Of a stretch of 64,000 nucleotides of DNA, positions 27,197 to 35,640 are shown in pieces; within the stretch, counting starts at the first letter, position 1, and each line of letters starts with the position of its first letter. Position numbers and translations under genes: made by a program. The notes under the pieces were generated by a model that saw nothing but the letters and a program-made list of their open reading frames with translations, ran no database searches and was not told the DNA's origin. Origin of the DNA: Actinomycetota bacterium (GTDB lineage Bacteria > Actinomycetota > Thermoleophilia > Solirubrobacterales > Solirubrobacteraceae); assembly GCA_009699865.1 (NCBI GenBank), contig WLNJ01000004.1:19479-83478 (forward strand). The letters are read 5' to 3'.

Positions 27197-28633
27197 CTAG
27201 CCGGCTGAGCGTTCGAGCTTCAGTTCGCCGTTGCCGACCTTGGCACCAGAGGCTTCGCGGCAGACGCGCTCAGCTTCACTGGCGGGGACTTCGAGCATGC
27301 TGAAACGCTCCAGAACCGTGACGTTCTTGATCTGCTCGCCTTCAAGCCCAAGCTTCGTCAGGGCGCTGATTAGGTCGCGGACTTCAACATTGTCCGCCCG
27401 GCCGACGGAGGCGATCAGCTTGACGCTGGGCTCCTCTGGCTTTGGCGGCGTACCGTTTTCCGGCTCGCGCTTTGGCTTCTCGTGACGCTTGGGTGGGGCG
27501 GTTGTTGTCTGCGGCTTCGTCTTGGCACCAGCCTCCCAAGGGGTCATCTTGGTTGAGGTGTGCTTCTCGATGGCAGCGAGGTCTGAGGCTTGCTTTGGCT
27601 CGTAGAAGGTCACGGCGCGACCTGATCGCCCAACGCGGCCAGTTCGGCCGATGCGGTGAACGTAAGTGTCAGGGGAGTTGGGAACATCAAAGTTGATGAC
27701 ATGCGTGACGGTGCTGACGTCAAGTCCGCGGGCAGCAACATCAGTGGCAACAAGGACTGGCACACGGCCACCCTTGAAAGCGAGCATCACTCCATCGCGG
27801 GATCCCTGGCTCATATCCCCGTGCAATGCGCGGACATTCATGCCCTCGTCCTTGAGCTTCTTGAAGAGGCGATCGCAACCGATTTTGGTGCGGACAAAGA
27901 CAATTGCCTGATCTGGCCGTTCCGCCTTCAGGACCTTGGCAAGGGCATCCGGCTTTTCCTTCTGGGGAACTTCAAGGCAGAACTGCTCGACGGTGTCCAC
28001 GGTCAGGGTGTCTGACTTGACCTTCACATGGACTGGGTCATATAGGTACTTCTCTGACAAGCGCTGGATCTCGGCGGGCATCGTTGCTGAGAACAGTGCG
28101 GTCTGGCGGCTACCAGGGGTAAGGCTCAAGATCTTCTCAACGTCTTCAAGGAATCCAAGGTCAAGCATTTCGTCGGCCTCGTCCAAGACAACAAAGCGGC
28201 AGGAGTGCAGAACAAGGGAGTGGCGGGAGATCAGGTCCTTGACGCGCCCAACTGTGCCGACGACAACCTGTCCGCCAGCGCGAAGCTGTGCTTGCTGAGT
28301 CTTAATTGGCGCGCCGCCGAATACGGCAACGACATCAATGCCCTTCTTGGATCCGTAGGAGCGGATGGCCTGAGTGACCTGAATGCAGAGTTCGCGGGTC
28401 GGAGTGAGCACCAGTGCTTGGACGTCGCGGTCGCTTGGATCCACATACTGAAGGAGGGGGAGACCGAAGGCTGCGGTCTTGCCTGAACCGGTCTGGGCTT
28501 GGCCGATCATGTCGGAGCCGCCGAGGAGTGTGGGGATCGCCTGCTCCTGAATTGGAGATGGCGTCTCGTAGCCGACCTCGGTCAGCGCCTCAAGAATGTC
28601 AGGCGCAAGGCCAAGGTCTGCAAATGTCGTCAC
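27197..28633 (-). CDS. DEAD-box ATP-dependent RNA helicase with DbpA-type RNA-binding domain
   Basis: 478 residues from GTG at 28633, where homology begins ([16 protein letters not shown]). The frame stays open upstream but that part is antisense or non-conserved. Motifs in order: Q motif [23 protein letters not shown], Ia [54 protein letters not shown]. After a basic Pro/Lys linker (about residues 370-405), the last 75 residues fit the DbpA RRM-like RNA-binding domain ([18 protein letters not shown]). A role in ribosome assembly or cold adaptation is family-based inference. Followed by the cyclophilin gene. Confidence 0.93.
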   Translation of the reverse strand: MTTFADLGLAPDILEALTEVGYETPSPIQEQAIPTLLGGSDMIGQAQTGSGKTAAFGLPLLQYVDPSDRDVQALVLTPTRELCIQVTQAIRSYGSKKGIDVVAVFGGAPIKTQQAQLRAGGQVVVGTVGRVKDLISRHSLVLHSCRFVVLDEADEMLDLGFLEDVEKILSLTPGSRQTALFSATMPAEIQRLSEKYLYDPVHVKVKSDTLTVDTVEQFCLEVPQKEKPDALAKVLKAERPDQAIVFVRTKIGCDRLFKKLKDEGMNVRALHGDMSQGSRDGVMLAFKGGRVPVLVATDVAARGLDVSTVTHVINFDVPNSPDTYVHRIGRTGRVGRSGRAVTFYEPKQASDLAAIEKHTSTKMTPWEAGAKTKPQTTTAPPKRHEKPKREPENGTPPKPEEPSVKLIASVGRADNVEVRDLISALTKLGLEGEQIKNVTVLERFSMLEVPASEAERVCREASGAKVGNGELKLERSAG

Positions 28634-28649
28634 TTCGAAGGAGCATAGG

Positions 28650-28689
28650 GGGGAACCGCCGCCAAGGCTTTGGCGGGCGGACCTTCCCC
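28650..28689 (-). terminator. Hairpin after the quinone oxidoreductase gene
   Basis: Nested arms GGGGAA (28650-28655) with TTCCCC (28684-28689) and CCGCCGCCAA (28656-28665) with TTGGCGGGCGG (28670-28680, one bulged base), loop GGCT. It sits 4 bp past the minus-strand quinone oxidoreductase stop and 17 bp ahead of the helicase GTG. No U-tract. It may be a terminator or attenuator between the two genes. Confidence 0.5.
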
Positions 28690-28692
28690 GTC

Positions 28693-29646
28693 TTACTTGG
28701 TCGGGTCGATGAAGACTTTGCCCGTGGTGCGCCGCTCCTGAAGGGCGGTCTGTGCCTCTGCGGCTTGGTCTAGTGGGTAGACCTCGCCGACGACTGCCTT
28801 GAGCTCGCCACGACCGGCGCGGGCAAACAGGTCGCCGAGCGCCTCGCCGATCATCTCGGGCTTGGTCAGGCAGTGCATCAGCCAGAAGCCGGCAACAGTC
28901 CATGACTTCTGCATCAGCCTGCCATTGCTTACCTCGTTGGGCTCACGTGAGGCGAGTCCGTAGGCGCAGATTCGGCCGAAGGGAGCTAGAGCGTTGAGGC
29001 TTTCCTCAAAGACCTGACCGCCAGCCATTTCAAAAACAACATCAACCTTCTTGCCGTTGTTGGCTTCGATGATCCGGTCGCGCATGCCTTCAGGCTCGGA
29101 GGAGATCGCAGCGTCAGCGCCAAGTTCAAGACAGAGTGCGCGCTTCTCCTCGGTCGAGGCGACGGCGATCACACGGCCCGCACCGAGTGCGTGCCCGAGT
29201 TGACAGGCAAGGGTTCCAACGCCACCCGCACCGGCCTGGATCACCACTGACTCCCCTTCGGCAACGCGGCCGATCGTCTTGTAGAGGTGCCAGGCAGTCA
29301 TGCCCTGGACCATCATCGCGACGGCTGTTTCGTCACTGACCCCTTCGGGGATCGGCACAGCCATCATCGCTGGGACCTTGACGTACTCGGCATAGCCACC
29401 GGTTCCGCACATCGATACAACCCGCTCACCCGTGTCCTCACGAACGCCGGCAACTTCAACGCCCGGGATCATCGGTAGTTCCGATGGCGCGAGGTAGTCG
29501 TTCTGGCGCTGATGCGTGTCAGCAAAGTTCAAGCCTGCGCGCGTGACACGGATCAGTACCTCGCCTTCGCCAGCTTCAGGGATGGGCAGCTCGACGACCT
29601 TGAGTACTTCGGGTCCGCCGAATTCAGTGATTTGGATGGCTCTCAT
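28693..29646 (-). CDS. Zinc-type/quinone oxidoreductase (MDR family)
   Basis: 317 residues from ATG at 29646, chosen because the conserved start MRAIQITEFGGPEVLKVVEL begins there. The medium-chain dehydrogenase/reductase fold is visible: a GroES-like N-terminal half with GLNFADTHQRQNDY, then the NADP-binding loop VIQAGAGGVGTLACQLGHALG and DVVFEMAGGQVFEESL. The structural and catalytic zinc Cys residues of alcohol dehydrogenases are absent, so an NADPH:quinone/enone reductase is most likely. Divergent from the PfkB kinase gene across 73 bp. Confidence 0.88.
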   Translation of the reverse strand: MRAIQITEFGGPEVLKVVELPIPEAGEGEVLIRVTRAGLNFADTHQRQNDYLAPSELPMIPGVEVAGVREDTGERVVSMCGTGGYAEYVKVPAMMAVPIPEGVSDETAVAMMVQGMTAWHLYKTIGRVAEGESVVIQAGAGGVGTLACQLGHALGAGRVIAVASTEEKRALCLELGADAAISSEPEGMRDRIIEANNGKKVDVVFEMAGGQVFEESLNALAPFGRICAYGLASREPNEVSNGRLMQKSWTVAGFWLMHCLTKPEMIGEALGDLFARAGRGELKAVVGEVYPLDQAAEAQTALQERRTTGKVFIDPTK

Positions 29647-29719
29647 GTTGGGGAGGGTACCCATGGTGCGCGCGTTGCGGCACTCCGCGAACGCACCGCC
29701 ACAGGTAGCCTCTGGGTCC

Positions 29720-30655
29720 ATGGCCCTTACCGTCGTTGGATCAATCGCATATGACAGCGTCCGAACTCCGTTCGGGCACCGCGAGCGCATGCTCGGTGGG
29801 GCAGCCACCCACTTCGCTCTTGCCGCCTCATTCTTTGACGAGGTTCGTGCAGTTGGCCCTGTCGGTGACGACTTCACCGACGCAGACCTCGCGATCCTCG
29901 CAACCCGCGGAACGAGCACCGACGATGTCGAGCGCGTCGCTGGCGGCGAGACATTCTTCTGGGCTGGTGAATACGGCTGGGACCTCAACTCCCGCGACAC
30001 ACTTGAGACGCGTCTTGGCGTGTTCGAGACTTTCGAGCCCAAGCTCAGCGACGCCTCACGCGACGCTGACACCGTCTTCCTCGCCAACATCCAGCCTGAT
30101 ATTCAGCAGGCAGTGCGCGACCAGTGCACCAACGCCCGCTTCGTGGCGATGGACTCAATGGACCTTTGGATTGACATCGCCAAGGAATCACTTGAGAAGG
30201 TCATCTCCTCAGTTGACTGCGTGATTCTCAACGATGCAGAGCTGCGTCAGCTGACCCGCAAGCCAAACCTTGTTGCCGCAGCGCGCGAGGTGCTCTCATG
30301 GGGCCCCAAGGCAGTCGTCGGCAAGCAAGGCGAGTACGGAGCCGCGCTGTTCACGAAGGACGGATTCTTCTCCCTTCCGGCCTACCCACTTGAGAACGTG
30401 ATTGACCCAACCGGAGCAGGGGACACTTTCGCCGGCGGCTTTGTTGGCTATGTCGCAGCCCACACTGACCAGGAGATCAACCACGACCTTCTCGTTCGCG
30501 CCATGGCATACGGAACTGCTCTCGCATCCTTCAACGTTGAAGAGTTCGGCACTGAGCGCGTTGCGCGCCTTGCCCCACGTGAAGTGCTCGTGCGGGTTGC
30601 TGAACTGGAGCGGATCACCCGCTTCACAGACGTCCCGCTTGAACTCCGCGGCTGA
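29720..30655 (+). CDS. PfkB-family carbohydrate kinase
   Basis: 311 residues from ATG at 29720, which starts the conserved MALTVVGSIAYDSVRTPFG. Ribokinase-fold features: GGAATHFALAASFF (substrate region), a lid segment, and the C-terminal signature DPTGAGDTFAGGFVGYVA containing the catalytic Asp and anion hole. The sugar or nucleoside specificity cannot be read from sequence. It is transcribed divergently from the quinone reductase and followed 48 bp later by a small unknown gene. Confidence 0.9.
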   Translation: MALTVVGSIAYDSVRTPFGHRERMLGGAATHFALAASFFDEVRAVGPVGDDFTDADLAILATRGTSTDDVERVAGGETFFWAGEYGWDLNSRDTLETRLGVFETFEPKLSDASRDADTVFLANIQPDIQQAVRDQCTNARFVAMDSMDLWIDIAKESLEKVISSVDCVILNDAELRQLTRKPNLVAAAREVLSWGPKAVVGKQGEYGAALFTKDGFFSLPAYPLENVIDPTGAGDTFAGGFVGYVAAHTDQEINHDLLVRAMAYGTALASFNVEEFGTERVARLAPREVLVRVAELERITRFTDVPLELRG

Positions 30656-30703
30656 GTCACCCGCGAGTCTCCTCAACCGGGCGCACAGGCAACCACTATT
30701 CGC

Positions 30704-30985
30704 GTGACGAAAGTCACCCTGACCTCTAAGATAAACGGCTCAATGACCGCGACAATGTTCTTCATGATGGTGGTTCTCAAGATTCCGATTCTGATGCTGC
30801 TCGGCATCGTCAGGTGGGCAATCAAGGCCGTCCCGGAGGATGAACACTCCGATAACGGCGGTGGAAGTAAGAGTCCTGACCTACCACGGCGCCCCCGCGG
30901 CCGCGGTCCGCACGGGGAACCGCAGCCACCCGCTCCAGCCCGGGTTCGCTCAGGTCCACCACGCCAAACCGTTTCGGTCGACTGA
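30704..30985 (+). CDS. Small single-TM protein with basic Pro-rich tail, unknown
   Basis: 93 residues from GTG at 30704 (an ATG at 30743 is an alternative). There is one hydrophobic helix (MFFMMVVLKIPILMLLGIV, about residues 18-36), then an acidic patch (PEDEHSDNGGG) and a Pro/Arg/Gly-rich low-complexity tail ending TVSVD. I do not recognise a family. The layout suggests a membrane-tethered cytoplasmic tail. Codon choice is like its neighbours, and it fits between the kinase and dcd without overlap, supporting a real gene. Confidence 0.5.
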   Translation: MTKVTLTSKINGSMTATMFFMMVVLKIPILMLLGIVRWAIKAVPEDEHSDNGGGSKSPDLPRRPRGRGPHGEPQPPAPARVRSGPPRQTVSVD

Positions 30986-31027
30986 CCGGGCGGCGTAACC
31001 GACCCTTTCCCTGTCAGACTGCCCCTT

Positions 31028-31603
31028 GTGAGTCAACCAGTTTCAGTTCTTTCGGATGGAACGATCCGCCGCCTAGTAGAAGAGGGCCGGATCAAGATTG
31101 ACCCGTGGGATCCAGCCAAGATCCAGCCGGCGTCAGTTGACCTGCGACTTGGAGACTCATTCAGAGTCTTCAACAACCACCAGGTAACAGCGATTGACTT
31201 GCGCGAGCCGCCCGAGAACCTGACCGAAGAGGTCATCGTTCCCGAAGGAGAAGCCTTCGTTATCCACCCCGGTGAGTTCTGTCTTGCGCGAACGCTCGAA
31301 TGGGTGGAGATCCCTGATGACATCGTGGCGCGGATCGAAGGCAAGAGTTCCCTCGGCCGCCTTGGGTTGATCGTCCACGCTACGGCCGGCTTCTGCGATC
31401 CCGGCTGGAAGGGCACACTCACCCTTGAGCTCAACAACCTCACCCGCATCCCAATCAAGCTTTGGCCCGGTCTGCTGATCGCCCAACTCTCATTCATGAC
31501 CTTGGACGCTGCAGCCGAGGCGCCATATGGCTCCGAAGGGCTTGGCAGCCACTACCAAGGGCAGCGCGAGGCCACCGAGAGCCGTTACCAGGGCGCTCCG
31601 TGA
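31028..31603 (+). CDS. dcd: dCTP deaminase (probably dUMP-forming)
   Basis: 191 residues from GTG. Trimeric enzyme of the Dcd/Dut fold supplying dUMP or dUTP for thymidylate synthesis. The active-site stretch KSSLGRLGLIVHATAG and CDPGWKGTLTLELNN (catalytic Glu) is intact, and the tail YGSEGLGSHYQGQREAT resembles the mycobacterial enzyme that both deaminates dCTP and hydrolyses dUTP. The bifunctional assignment is inference from that resemblance. Its stop overlaps the citrate synthase start (GTGA), so the two are translationally coupled. Confidence 0.92.
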   Translation: MSQPVSVLSDGTIRRLVEEGRIKIDPWDPAKIQPASVDLRLGDSFRVFNNHQVTAIDLREPPENLTEEVIVPEGEAFVIHPGEFCLARTLEWVEIPDDIVARIEGKSSLGRLGLIVHATAGFCDPGWKGTLTLELNNLTRIPIKLWPGLLIAQLSFMTLDAAAEAPYGSEGLGSHYQGQREATESRYQGAP

Positions 31604-32895
31604 GCGAAGGCTCCGGTCCGCACCTCTCCGTCACAGACAGTCGCTCTGGCGAAACTGCCGAACTTGCAATCACGGATGGCACAATCCGTGCGACTGACCT
31701 GCTTGGCCTGAAGGACCCTGAGTCCGGTAGCGGGCTGAGGTCATACGACCCGGCCTTTATGAACACTGCTGCTTGCCGTTCTGCCGTCACATACCTCGAC
31801 GGTGAGGCCGGAGTGCTCCAGTACCGCGGCTATCCGATCGAGCAACTAGCGGAGCACTCGACCTACCTTGAGGTTGCCTACCTTCTGATCCACGGTGAAC
31901 TTCCCACCCCGGACCAGCTTTCCAACTGGACTCACGAGGTAACCACGCATACCTTCGTGCACGAGAACCTCAAGAGCTTCATTCAGGGCTTCCGTTACGA
32001 CGCGCACCCAATGGGGATGCTCCTCGCCTCGGTTGGTGCCCTCTCAACGTTCTATCCCGATGCGATCGAAATTCACGATCAGGAGATCCGGCGCAGTCAT
32101 GTGGTCAGGCTGATCTCAAAGATGCCGACGCTCGCAGCGTTTGCGTATCGCCACAACCGCGGAATGCCATACGTCTACCCCGACAACGACCTTTCCTACC
32201 CGGGCAACTTCCTCTCGATGGTCTACAAGATTGCCGAGCTCAAGTACCAGCCTGACCCGCGCTTGGAGCGTGCTCTGGATGTTCTGTTCATCCTCCACGC
32301 CGACCACGAGCAGAACTGCTCCACAAGCGCCGTTCGGGCAGTCGGGTCATCACAGGTTGATCCATATTCGGCGGTGGCAGCGGGCGTAGCAGCGCTATAC
32401 GGCCCATTGCACGGAGGAGCCAACGAGGCTGTTCTCAGAATGCTCCGCAGGATCGGGTCCAAAGACCGCGTCGCCGACTTCATCGATGGGGTCAAGGCTG
32501 GCAACGAGCGCCTGATGGGCTTTGGTCACCGTGTCTACAAGAACTACGACCCCCGCGCAAAGATCATCAAGAAGGCCTGCGATGACGTCTTTGAGGTCAC
32601 CGGAGTGAGCCCGCTGCTGGAGATTGCTGTTGAGCTTGAGAAGATCGCCCTTGAGGACGACTACTTCATCAGCCGCAAGCTTTACCCCAATGTTGACTTC
32701 TATTCCGGGCTGATTTACGAGTCGCTTGGGATGCCGGCTGAGATGTTCCCCGTGATGTTTGCGATCCCTCGCACCAGTGGGTGGATCGCACAGTGGCTTG
32801 AGATGGTCGATGACCCTGAGCAGAAGATCGCCCGTCCACGGCAGATCTACACGGGCCAGCGCGACCTCAACTACGCACCCATCGACGCCCGCTGA
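31600..32895 (+). CDS. gltA: Citrate synthase
   Basis: 431 residues from GTG at 31600, overlapping the dcd stop; the usual length of bacterial hexameric (type II-like) citrate synthases. Condenses acetyl-CoA with oxaloacetate at the entry of the TCA cycle. Catalytic residues are His in YGPLHGGANEAV (with the upstream HADHEQNCSTS region), His in GFGHRVYKNYDPRA and Asp in NVDFYSGLIYESLG. The N-terminal beta domain SYDPAFMNTAACRSAVTYLD is the GltA type. Co-located with a nucleotide-metabolism gene rather than other TCA genes. Confidence 0.95.
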   Translation: MSEGSGPHLSVTDSRSGETAELAITDGTIRATDLLGLKDPESGSGLRSYDPAFMNTAACRSAVTYLDGEAGVLQYRGYPIEQLAEHSTYLEVAYLLIHGELPTPDQLSNWTHEVTTHTFVHENLKSFIQGFRYDAHPMGMLLASVGALSTFYPDAIEIHDQEIRRSHVVRLISKMPTLAAFAYRHNRGMPYVYPDNDLSYPGNFLSMVYKIAELKYQPDPRLERALDVLFILHADHEQNCSTSAVRAVGSSQVDPYSAVAAGVAALYGPLHGGANEAVLRMLRRIGSKDRVADFIDGVKAGNERLMGFGHRVYKNYDPRAKIIKKACDDVFEVTGVSPLLEIAVELEKIALEDDYFISRKLYPNVDFYSGLIYESLGMPAEMFPVMFAIPRTSGWIAQWLEMVDDPEQKIARPRQIYTGQRDLNYAPIDAR

Positions 32896-32904
32896 GCGGC
32901 GGCC

Positions 32905-33261
32905 ATGGCTGAACGCTGGCGGTTGGTGGTGCGCGACGGTGCCAAAGTGCGCCGTTCACAGTGGGACTCGCTCAAACGGGCTCTTGAACAGCTTCAGGCG
33001 GAGACTGCTGCTGCGGCGACTAGGACGCCGAGCGCGGCTGTTGATCTGAAGATCAGAGAGTTCCAGCCAGAAGACCTCGTCGCCATGCGGGTCCAGCTGA
33101 AAGGCCCGCAGAGGTTTGTGCCCAAGGTGCGCTGCGGCATGGATGTGCGGGGTGACGGCAGCCTGCTTCCATGGATCGGGGGCGCAGGGCGTAAGCAGGT
33201 TGAGTGCAAGGGCAAGGAAACCGCCTGGCAGGCCCTACGCCGCGAACTGGGAGTTCGCTAG
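32905..33261 (+). CDS. Conserved-looking hypothetical protein
   Basis: 118 residues from ATG 9 bp after citrate synthase. Predicted alpha/beta, with a basic N-terminal half (WRLVVRDGAKVRRSQWDSLKRAL) and a C-terminal part with strands and GGAGRKQVECKGKETAWQAL. No signal peptide or TM. I do not recognise the family. Codon use matches neighbours, and the stop overlaps the convergent YgjP-like gene by 4 bp. Confidence 0.6.
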   Translation: MAERWRLVVRDGAKVRRSQWDSLKRALEQLQAETAAAATRTPSAAVDLKIREFQPEDLVAMRVQLKGPQRFVPKVRCGMDVRGDGSLLPWIGGAGRKQVECKGKETAWQALRRELGVR

Positions 33262-33920
33262 AGAACCAGCTCAGCAGCGTGGCTGGTCAGCCACGCGCGA
33301 TGCTCACGGTGGCCCGGGCACCGTTGGTCCATCAGAGCCCAGAACCGAGCGGAGTGGTTTGGCTCGTCAAGGTGGCAGACCTCATGCCAGACGACTGCTT
33401 CGAGGACCTCGGCCGGCGCCAACATCAGCCGCCACGAGAAGCTCATCCGTCCGCCCGGCGCACATGATGCCCAGCGCGTCTTCATGTCTCCAATTCGCAG
33501 CGATGTCCAGCTCTGCCCGCAAGCTTCGGTGATCCGGTCGAGGCGTTCGGTGAACTCCAAACGCGCGGCTCGCCGGTAGAGCGATTCAAGTGCTGCGGTG
33601 CTGTCGCCTTCGGGTACGAGTATCCGGGCACTGTCACGGCGAGCGATGCTGCGGCCCTTCTCCGTGATCACGGGGATCAACTCGCCAAGCCATGGGACTC
33701 GCCCGCCCCGACCGCGGACAATCTCCGTGGCGGCTTCCTGCTCTGAGAGCCGGTCGCGGATCCATGGGCCCAAACGTGCCACTGCAGTCTCAGCTGTGCG
33801 ATCACTGGCCCCCTGGGGCAGGATCACGGTTACGCCGTTGCGGTCAACTGTCACACGGACACGCTTTGCTCTCGCTGAGCGCCTGATCCCGTAGATCAGG
33901 TCGGAACTGGGACTGCTCAC
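33258..33920 (-). CDS. YgjP-like (DUF45/WLM) metallopeptidase
   Basis: 220 residues. The zincin motif VVWHEVCHLDEPNHSARFW gives HExxH (His-Glu-x-x-His) and a third His six residues on, as in the YgjP/SprT-like clan of DNA-associated or housekeeping metalloproteases. Conserved upstream MKTRWASCAP (W-G/A-S-C) is also family-typical. The N-terminal part YGIRRSARAKRVRVTV matches the usual start. Substrate unknown. It is encoded 8 bp downstream of yccF on the same strand. Confidence 0.88.
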   Translation of the reverse strand: MSSPSSDLIYGIRRSARAKRVRVTVDRNGVTVILPQGASDRTAETAVARLGPWIRDRLSEQEAATEIVRGRGGRVPWLGELIPVITEKGRSIARRDSARILVPEGDSTAALESLYRRAARLEFTERLDRITEACGQSWTSLRIGDMKTRWASCAPGGRMSFSWRLMLAPAEVLEAVVWHEVCHLDEPNHSARFWALMDQRCPGHREHRAWLTSHAAELVL

Positions 33921-33927
33921 CGTCGGG

Positions 33928-34368
33928 TCAGCCGTTGTTGGAACTGCTGCCAGGCTGCGTGTAATACACGGGGGCTGGGGTGCCCGGTGCGAGAGAGCTG
34001 ATCGGAACGATCACCTTGCCAAATGGAAGCAGGGAGATTGGGATCATCTTGAGGTTGCCGATAGCGAGCGGAATGCCGATGATCGTCACGGCCAACAGAC
34101 CTGCTGTGACGAGATGCATGATCAACAACGGGACTCCACATACGAGCAGCCAGATGATGTTGCCAATCAGCGATGCGGCACCAGCAGTTGGCTTCTCAAC
34201 CACGGTTCGGCCAAAGGGCCAGAGCGAGAAGTTCGCAAGCTTGAACGCTTGAAGTCCGAAGGGAATGGTGATGATCAGGACGCACATGATCACTCCCGCG
34301 ACAAAGTAAGTAAGGGCAAGCCAGAAGCCCGAGAAGACGAGCCAGATCAAGTTTCCAATCAATCGCAT
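33928..34368 (-). CDS. yccF: YccF-domain inner membrane protein
   Basis: 146 residues with two tandem YccF domains: each has an N-IWL motif (RLIGNLIWLVFSGFW and LIGNIIWLLVCGVPL), a membrane pair, and a LWPFGR or LLPFGK turn. About four hydrophobic segments. The family function is poorly defined. The soluble C-terminal tail is short and Ser/Asn-rich. It is the first gene of a minus-strand pair with the YgjP-like peptidase. A perfect hairpin lies 12 bp upstream of its ATG in the divergent gap. Confidence 0.88.
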   Translation of the reverse strand: MRLIGNLIWLVFSGFWLALTYFVAGVIMCVLIITIPFGLQAFKLANFSLWPFGRTVVEKPTAGAASLIGNIIWLLVCGVPLLIMHLVTAGLLAVTIIGIPLAIGNLKMIPISLLPFGKVIVPISSLAPGTPAPVYYTQPGSSSNNG

Positions 34369-34379
34369 CTCCCAATTAT

Positions 34380-34404
34380 GACGGGTCCGGCGGCCGGACC
34401 CGTC
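34380..34404. promoter_or_regulatory. Perfect 11-bp inverted repeat in a divergent gap
   Basis: GACGGGTCCGG (34380-34390) and CCGGACCCGTC (34394-34404) with a 3-base centre. It lies between the start of yccF (minus) and the start of a small unknown gene (plus), where a terminator is not expected. It may be an operator or a leader hairpin. The stem would be very stable in RNA. Confidence 0.45.
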
Positions 34405-34450
34405 GGCAGGCCAAAGCGCGTGGGGAGTCTGAGGTGGTGATAATCGACCT

Positions 34451-34738
34451 ATGAGCGAGACACGGATTCAGCTTCCAGCAGGAGTTAGGCCTCCGCTCGG
34501 CGTCTATGTCAATGGCGTGGAACTCAAGGAGGGCATCGACTTTCGGGTCGCAGCCGACGAGCTTGTGGTTTCCCGTGAACTTGTGAAGGAAGGGAACCTC
34601 GGCTTCTGGCGTTGGTTCCTAGGGGCTTTCGGTATTGGCACCTATCGCAAGAACGATGTGGTTGACATCCGTTACCAGCGCGACGGCACGGCGAAGATCG
34701 CCCACGACGTCGAGTTCGCTACACCTACACCCAGCTAG
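34451..34738 (+). CDS. Small hypothetical protein
   Basis: 95 residues from ATG. Beta-rich N-terminal half (GVYVNGVELKEGIDFRV), a central aromatic helix (GNLGFWRWFLGAFGIGTY) and a C-terminal strand region (DVVDIRYQRDGTAKIAHDVEF). The middle could touch a membrane but is too polar for a true TM. Family not recognised. It stands alone, divergent from yccF, and overlaps the convergent metF stop by 4 bp. Confidence 0.6.
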   Translation: MSETRIQLPAGVRPPLGVYVNGVELKEGIDFRVAADELVVSRELVKEGNLGFWRWFLGAFGIGTYRKNDVVDIRYQRDGTAKIAHDVEFATPTPS

Positions 34739-35628
34739 GACTTCGAATTCTCCCAAGGCCGGTGAAGGCGCAGTGCGGAGAGGATTGCCCTCGTCGCGGG
34801 AGAGCGGTTGAGTGTGTAGAAGTGAATGCCTGGTGCTCCGCCGGCGAGCAGTTCCGCGCACTGCAGCGTGGCGTAGGCAACACCGAACTGGTGGACCGCT
34901 TCGGGATCGTCAGCTCGGGCGTTCAGTTCCGCCATCAGGTCGTGGGAAAGTGCCGCGCCGCAGAGTGACGTGATGCGGGTCAGCTGGGCGATGTTGGTGA
35001 TTGGGAGGACACCTGGGACAATCGGAACGGTGATTCCGGCTGCGCGCGCCCGGTCAACGAAGTCAAAGTAGACAGCGTTGTCAAAGAACAGTTGTGTAAC
35101 GAGGAGATCCGTGCCAGCAGTGACCTTCTCGGCGAGATGTGCAAGGTCGTCCTCTGGGCTGGTCGCAGCAACATGGGTTTCCGGGAAGCAGGCTGCGCCA
35201 ATTGCGAACTGTGGGTACTCGCGGTTGATTAGCTCAACCAGCTCGCTCGAGTAGCTCAAGCCACCTTCCGTTGCCGTCCAATCGCCACCGTCGGGCATGT
35301 CACCACGGAGAGCGAGGACGTTTTCAACACCAATATCGGAGAGTTTGTCCAGTGTTGCGCGGAGTTCGTCAACGGTCGCTGCGACACAGGTGAAGTGGGC
35401 CATGGCCTCAAGCCCGTACTCCTTCTTGATTGTGTCAACAACCTCAAGGGTCTTATCGCGGGTAGAACCACCGGCGCCATAAGTCACTGAGACAAACGCA
35501 GGGTCAAGTTCGCGCAGGGCCGCAACCGCCTCGAGGAGGTTCTTTTCGCCCTCCTCAGTCTTGGGGGGGAAGAATTCGAATGAAAAGAGCGGCTCAGTGC
35601 GCTCTGCCAGCAGCGTGTCAATCCTCAT
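34735..35628 (-). CDS. metF: 5,10-methylenetetrahydrofolate reductase
   Basis: 297 residues, the E. coli MetF length. FAD-containing TIM-barrel enzyme making 5-methyl-THF for methionine synthesis. Motifs: SFEFFPPKTEEGEKNL (catalytic Glu region), VSVTYGAGGSTRDKTLE, LALRGDMP (FAD/folate contact) and IVPGVLPITNIAQL. It is preceded 12 bp upstream by an MBL hydrolase gene on the same strand, so probably co-transcribed. No riboswitch is evident in that short gap. Confidence 0.95.
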   Translation of the reverse strand: MRIDTLLAERTEPLFSFEFFPPKTEEGEKNLLEAVAALRELDPAFVSVTYGAGGSTRDKTLEVVDTIKKEYGLEAMAHFTCVAATVDELRATLDKLSDIGVENVLALRGDMPDGGDWTATEGGLSYSSELVELINREYPQFAIGAACFPETHVAATSPEDDLAHLAEKVTAGTDLLVTQLFFDNAVYFDFVDRARAAGITVPIVPGVLPITNIAQLTRITSLCGAALSHDLMAELNARADDPEAVHQFGVAYATLQCAELLAGGAPGIHFYTLNRSPATRAILSALRLHRPWENSKS

Positions 35629-35640
35629 ATGAGGCGAAGT

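Noticed and set aside
28634..28903. N-terminal extension of the DEAD-box helicase
   Set aside because: The in-frame extension runs into the quinone oxidoreductase gene and hairpin and shows no helicase similarity; GTG at 28633 fits conservation.
29647..30090. N-terminal extension of the quinone oxidoreductase
   Set aside because: Lies over the divergent PfkB gene; conserved start is MRAIQITEF at 29646.
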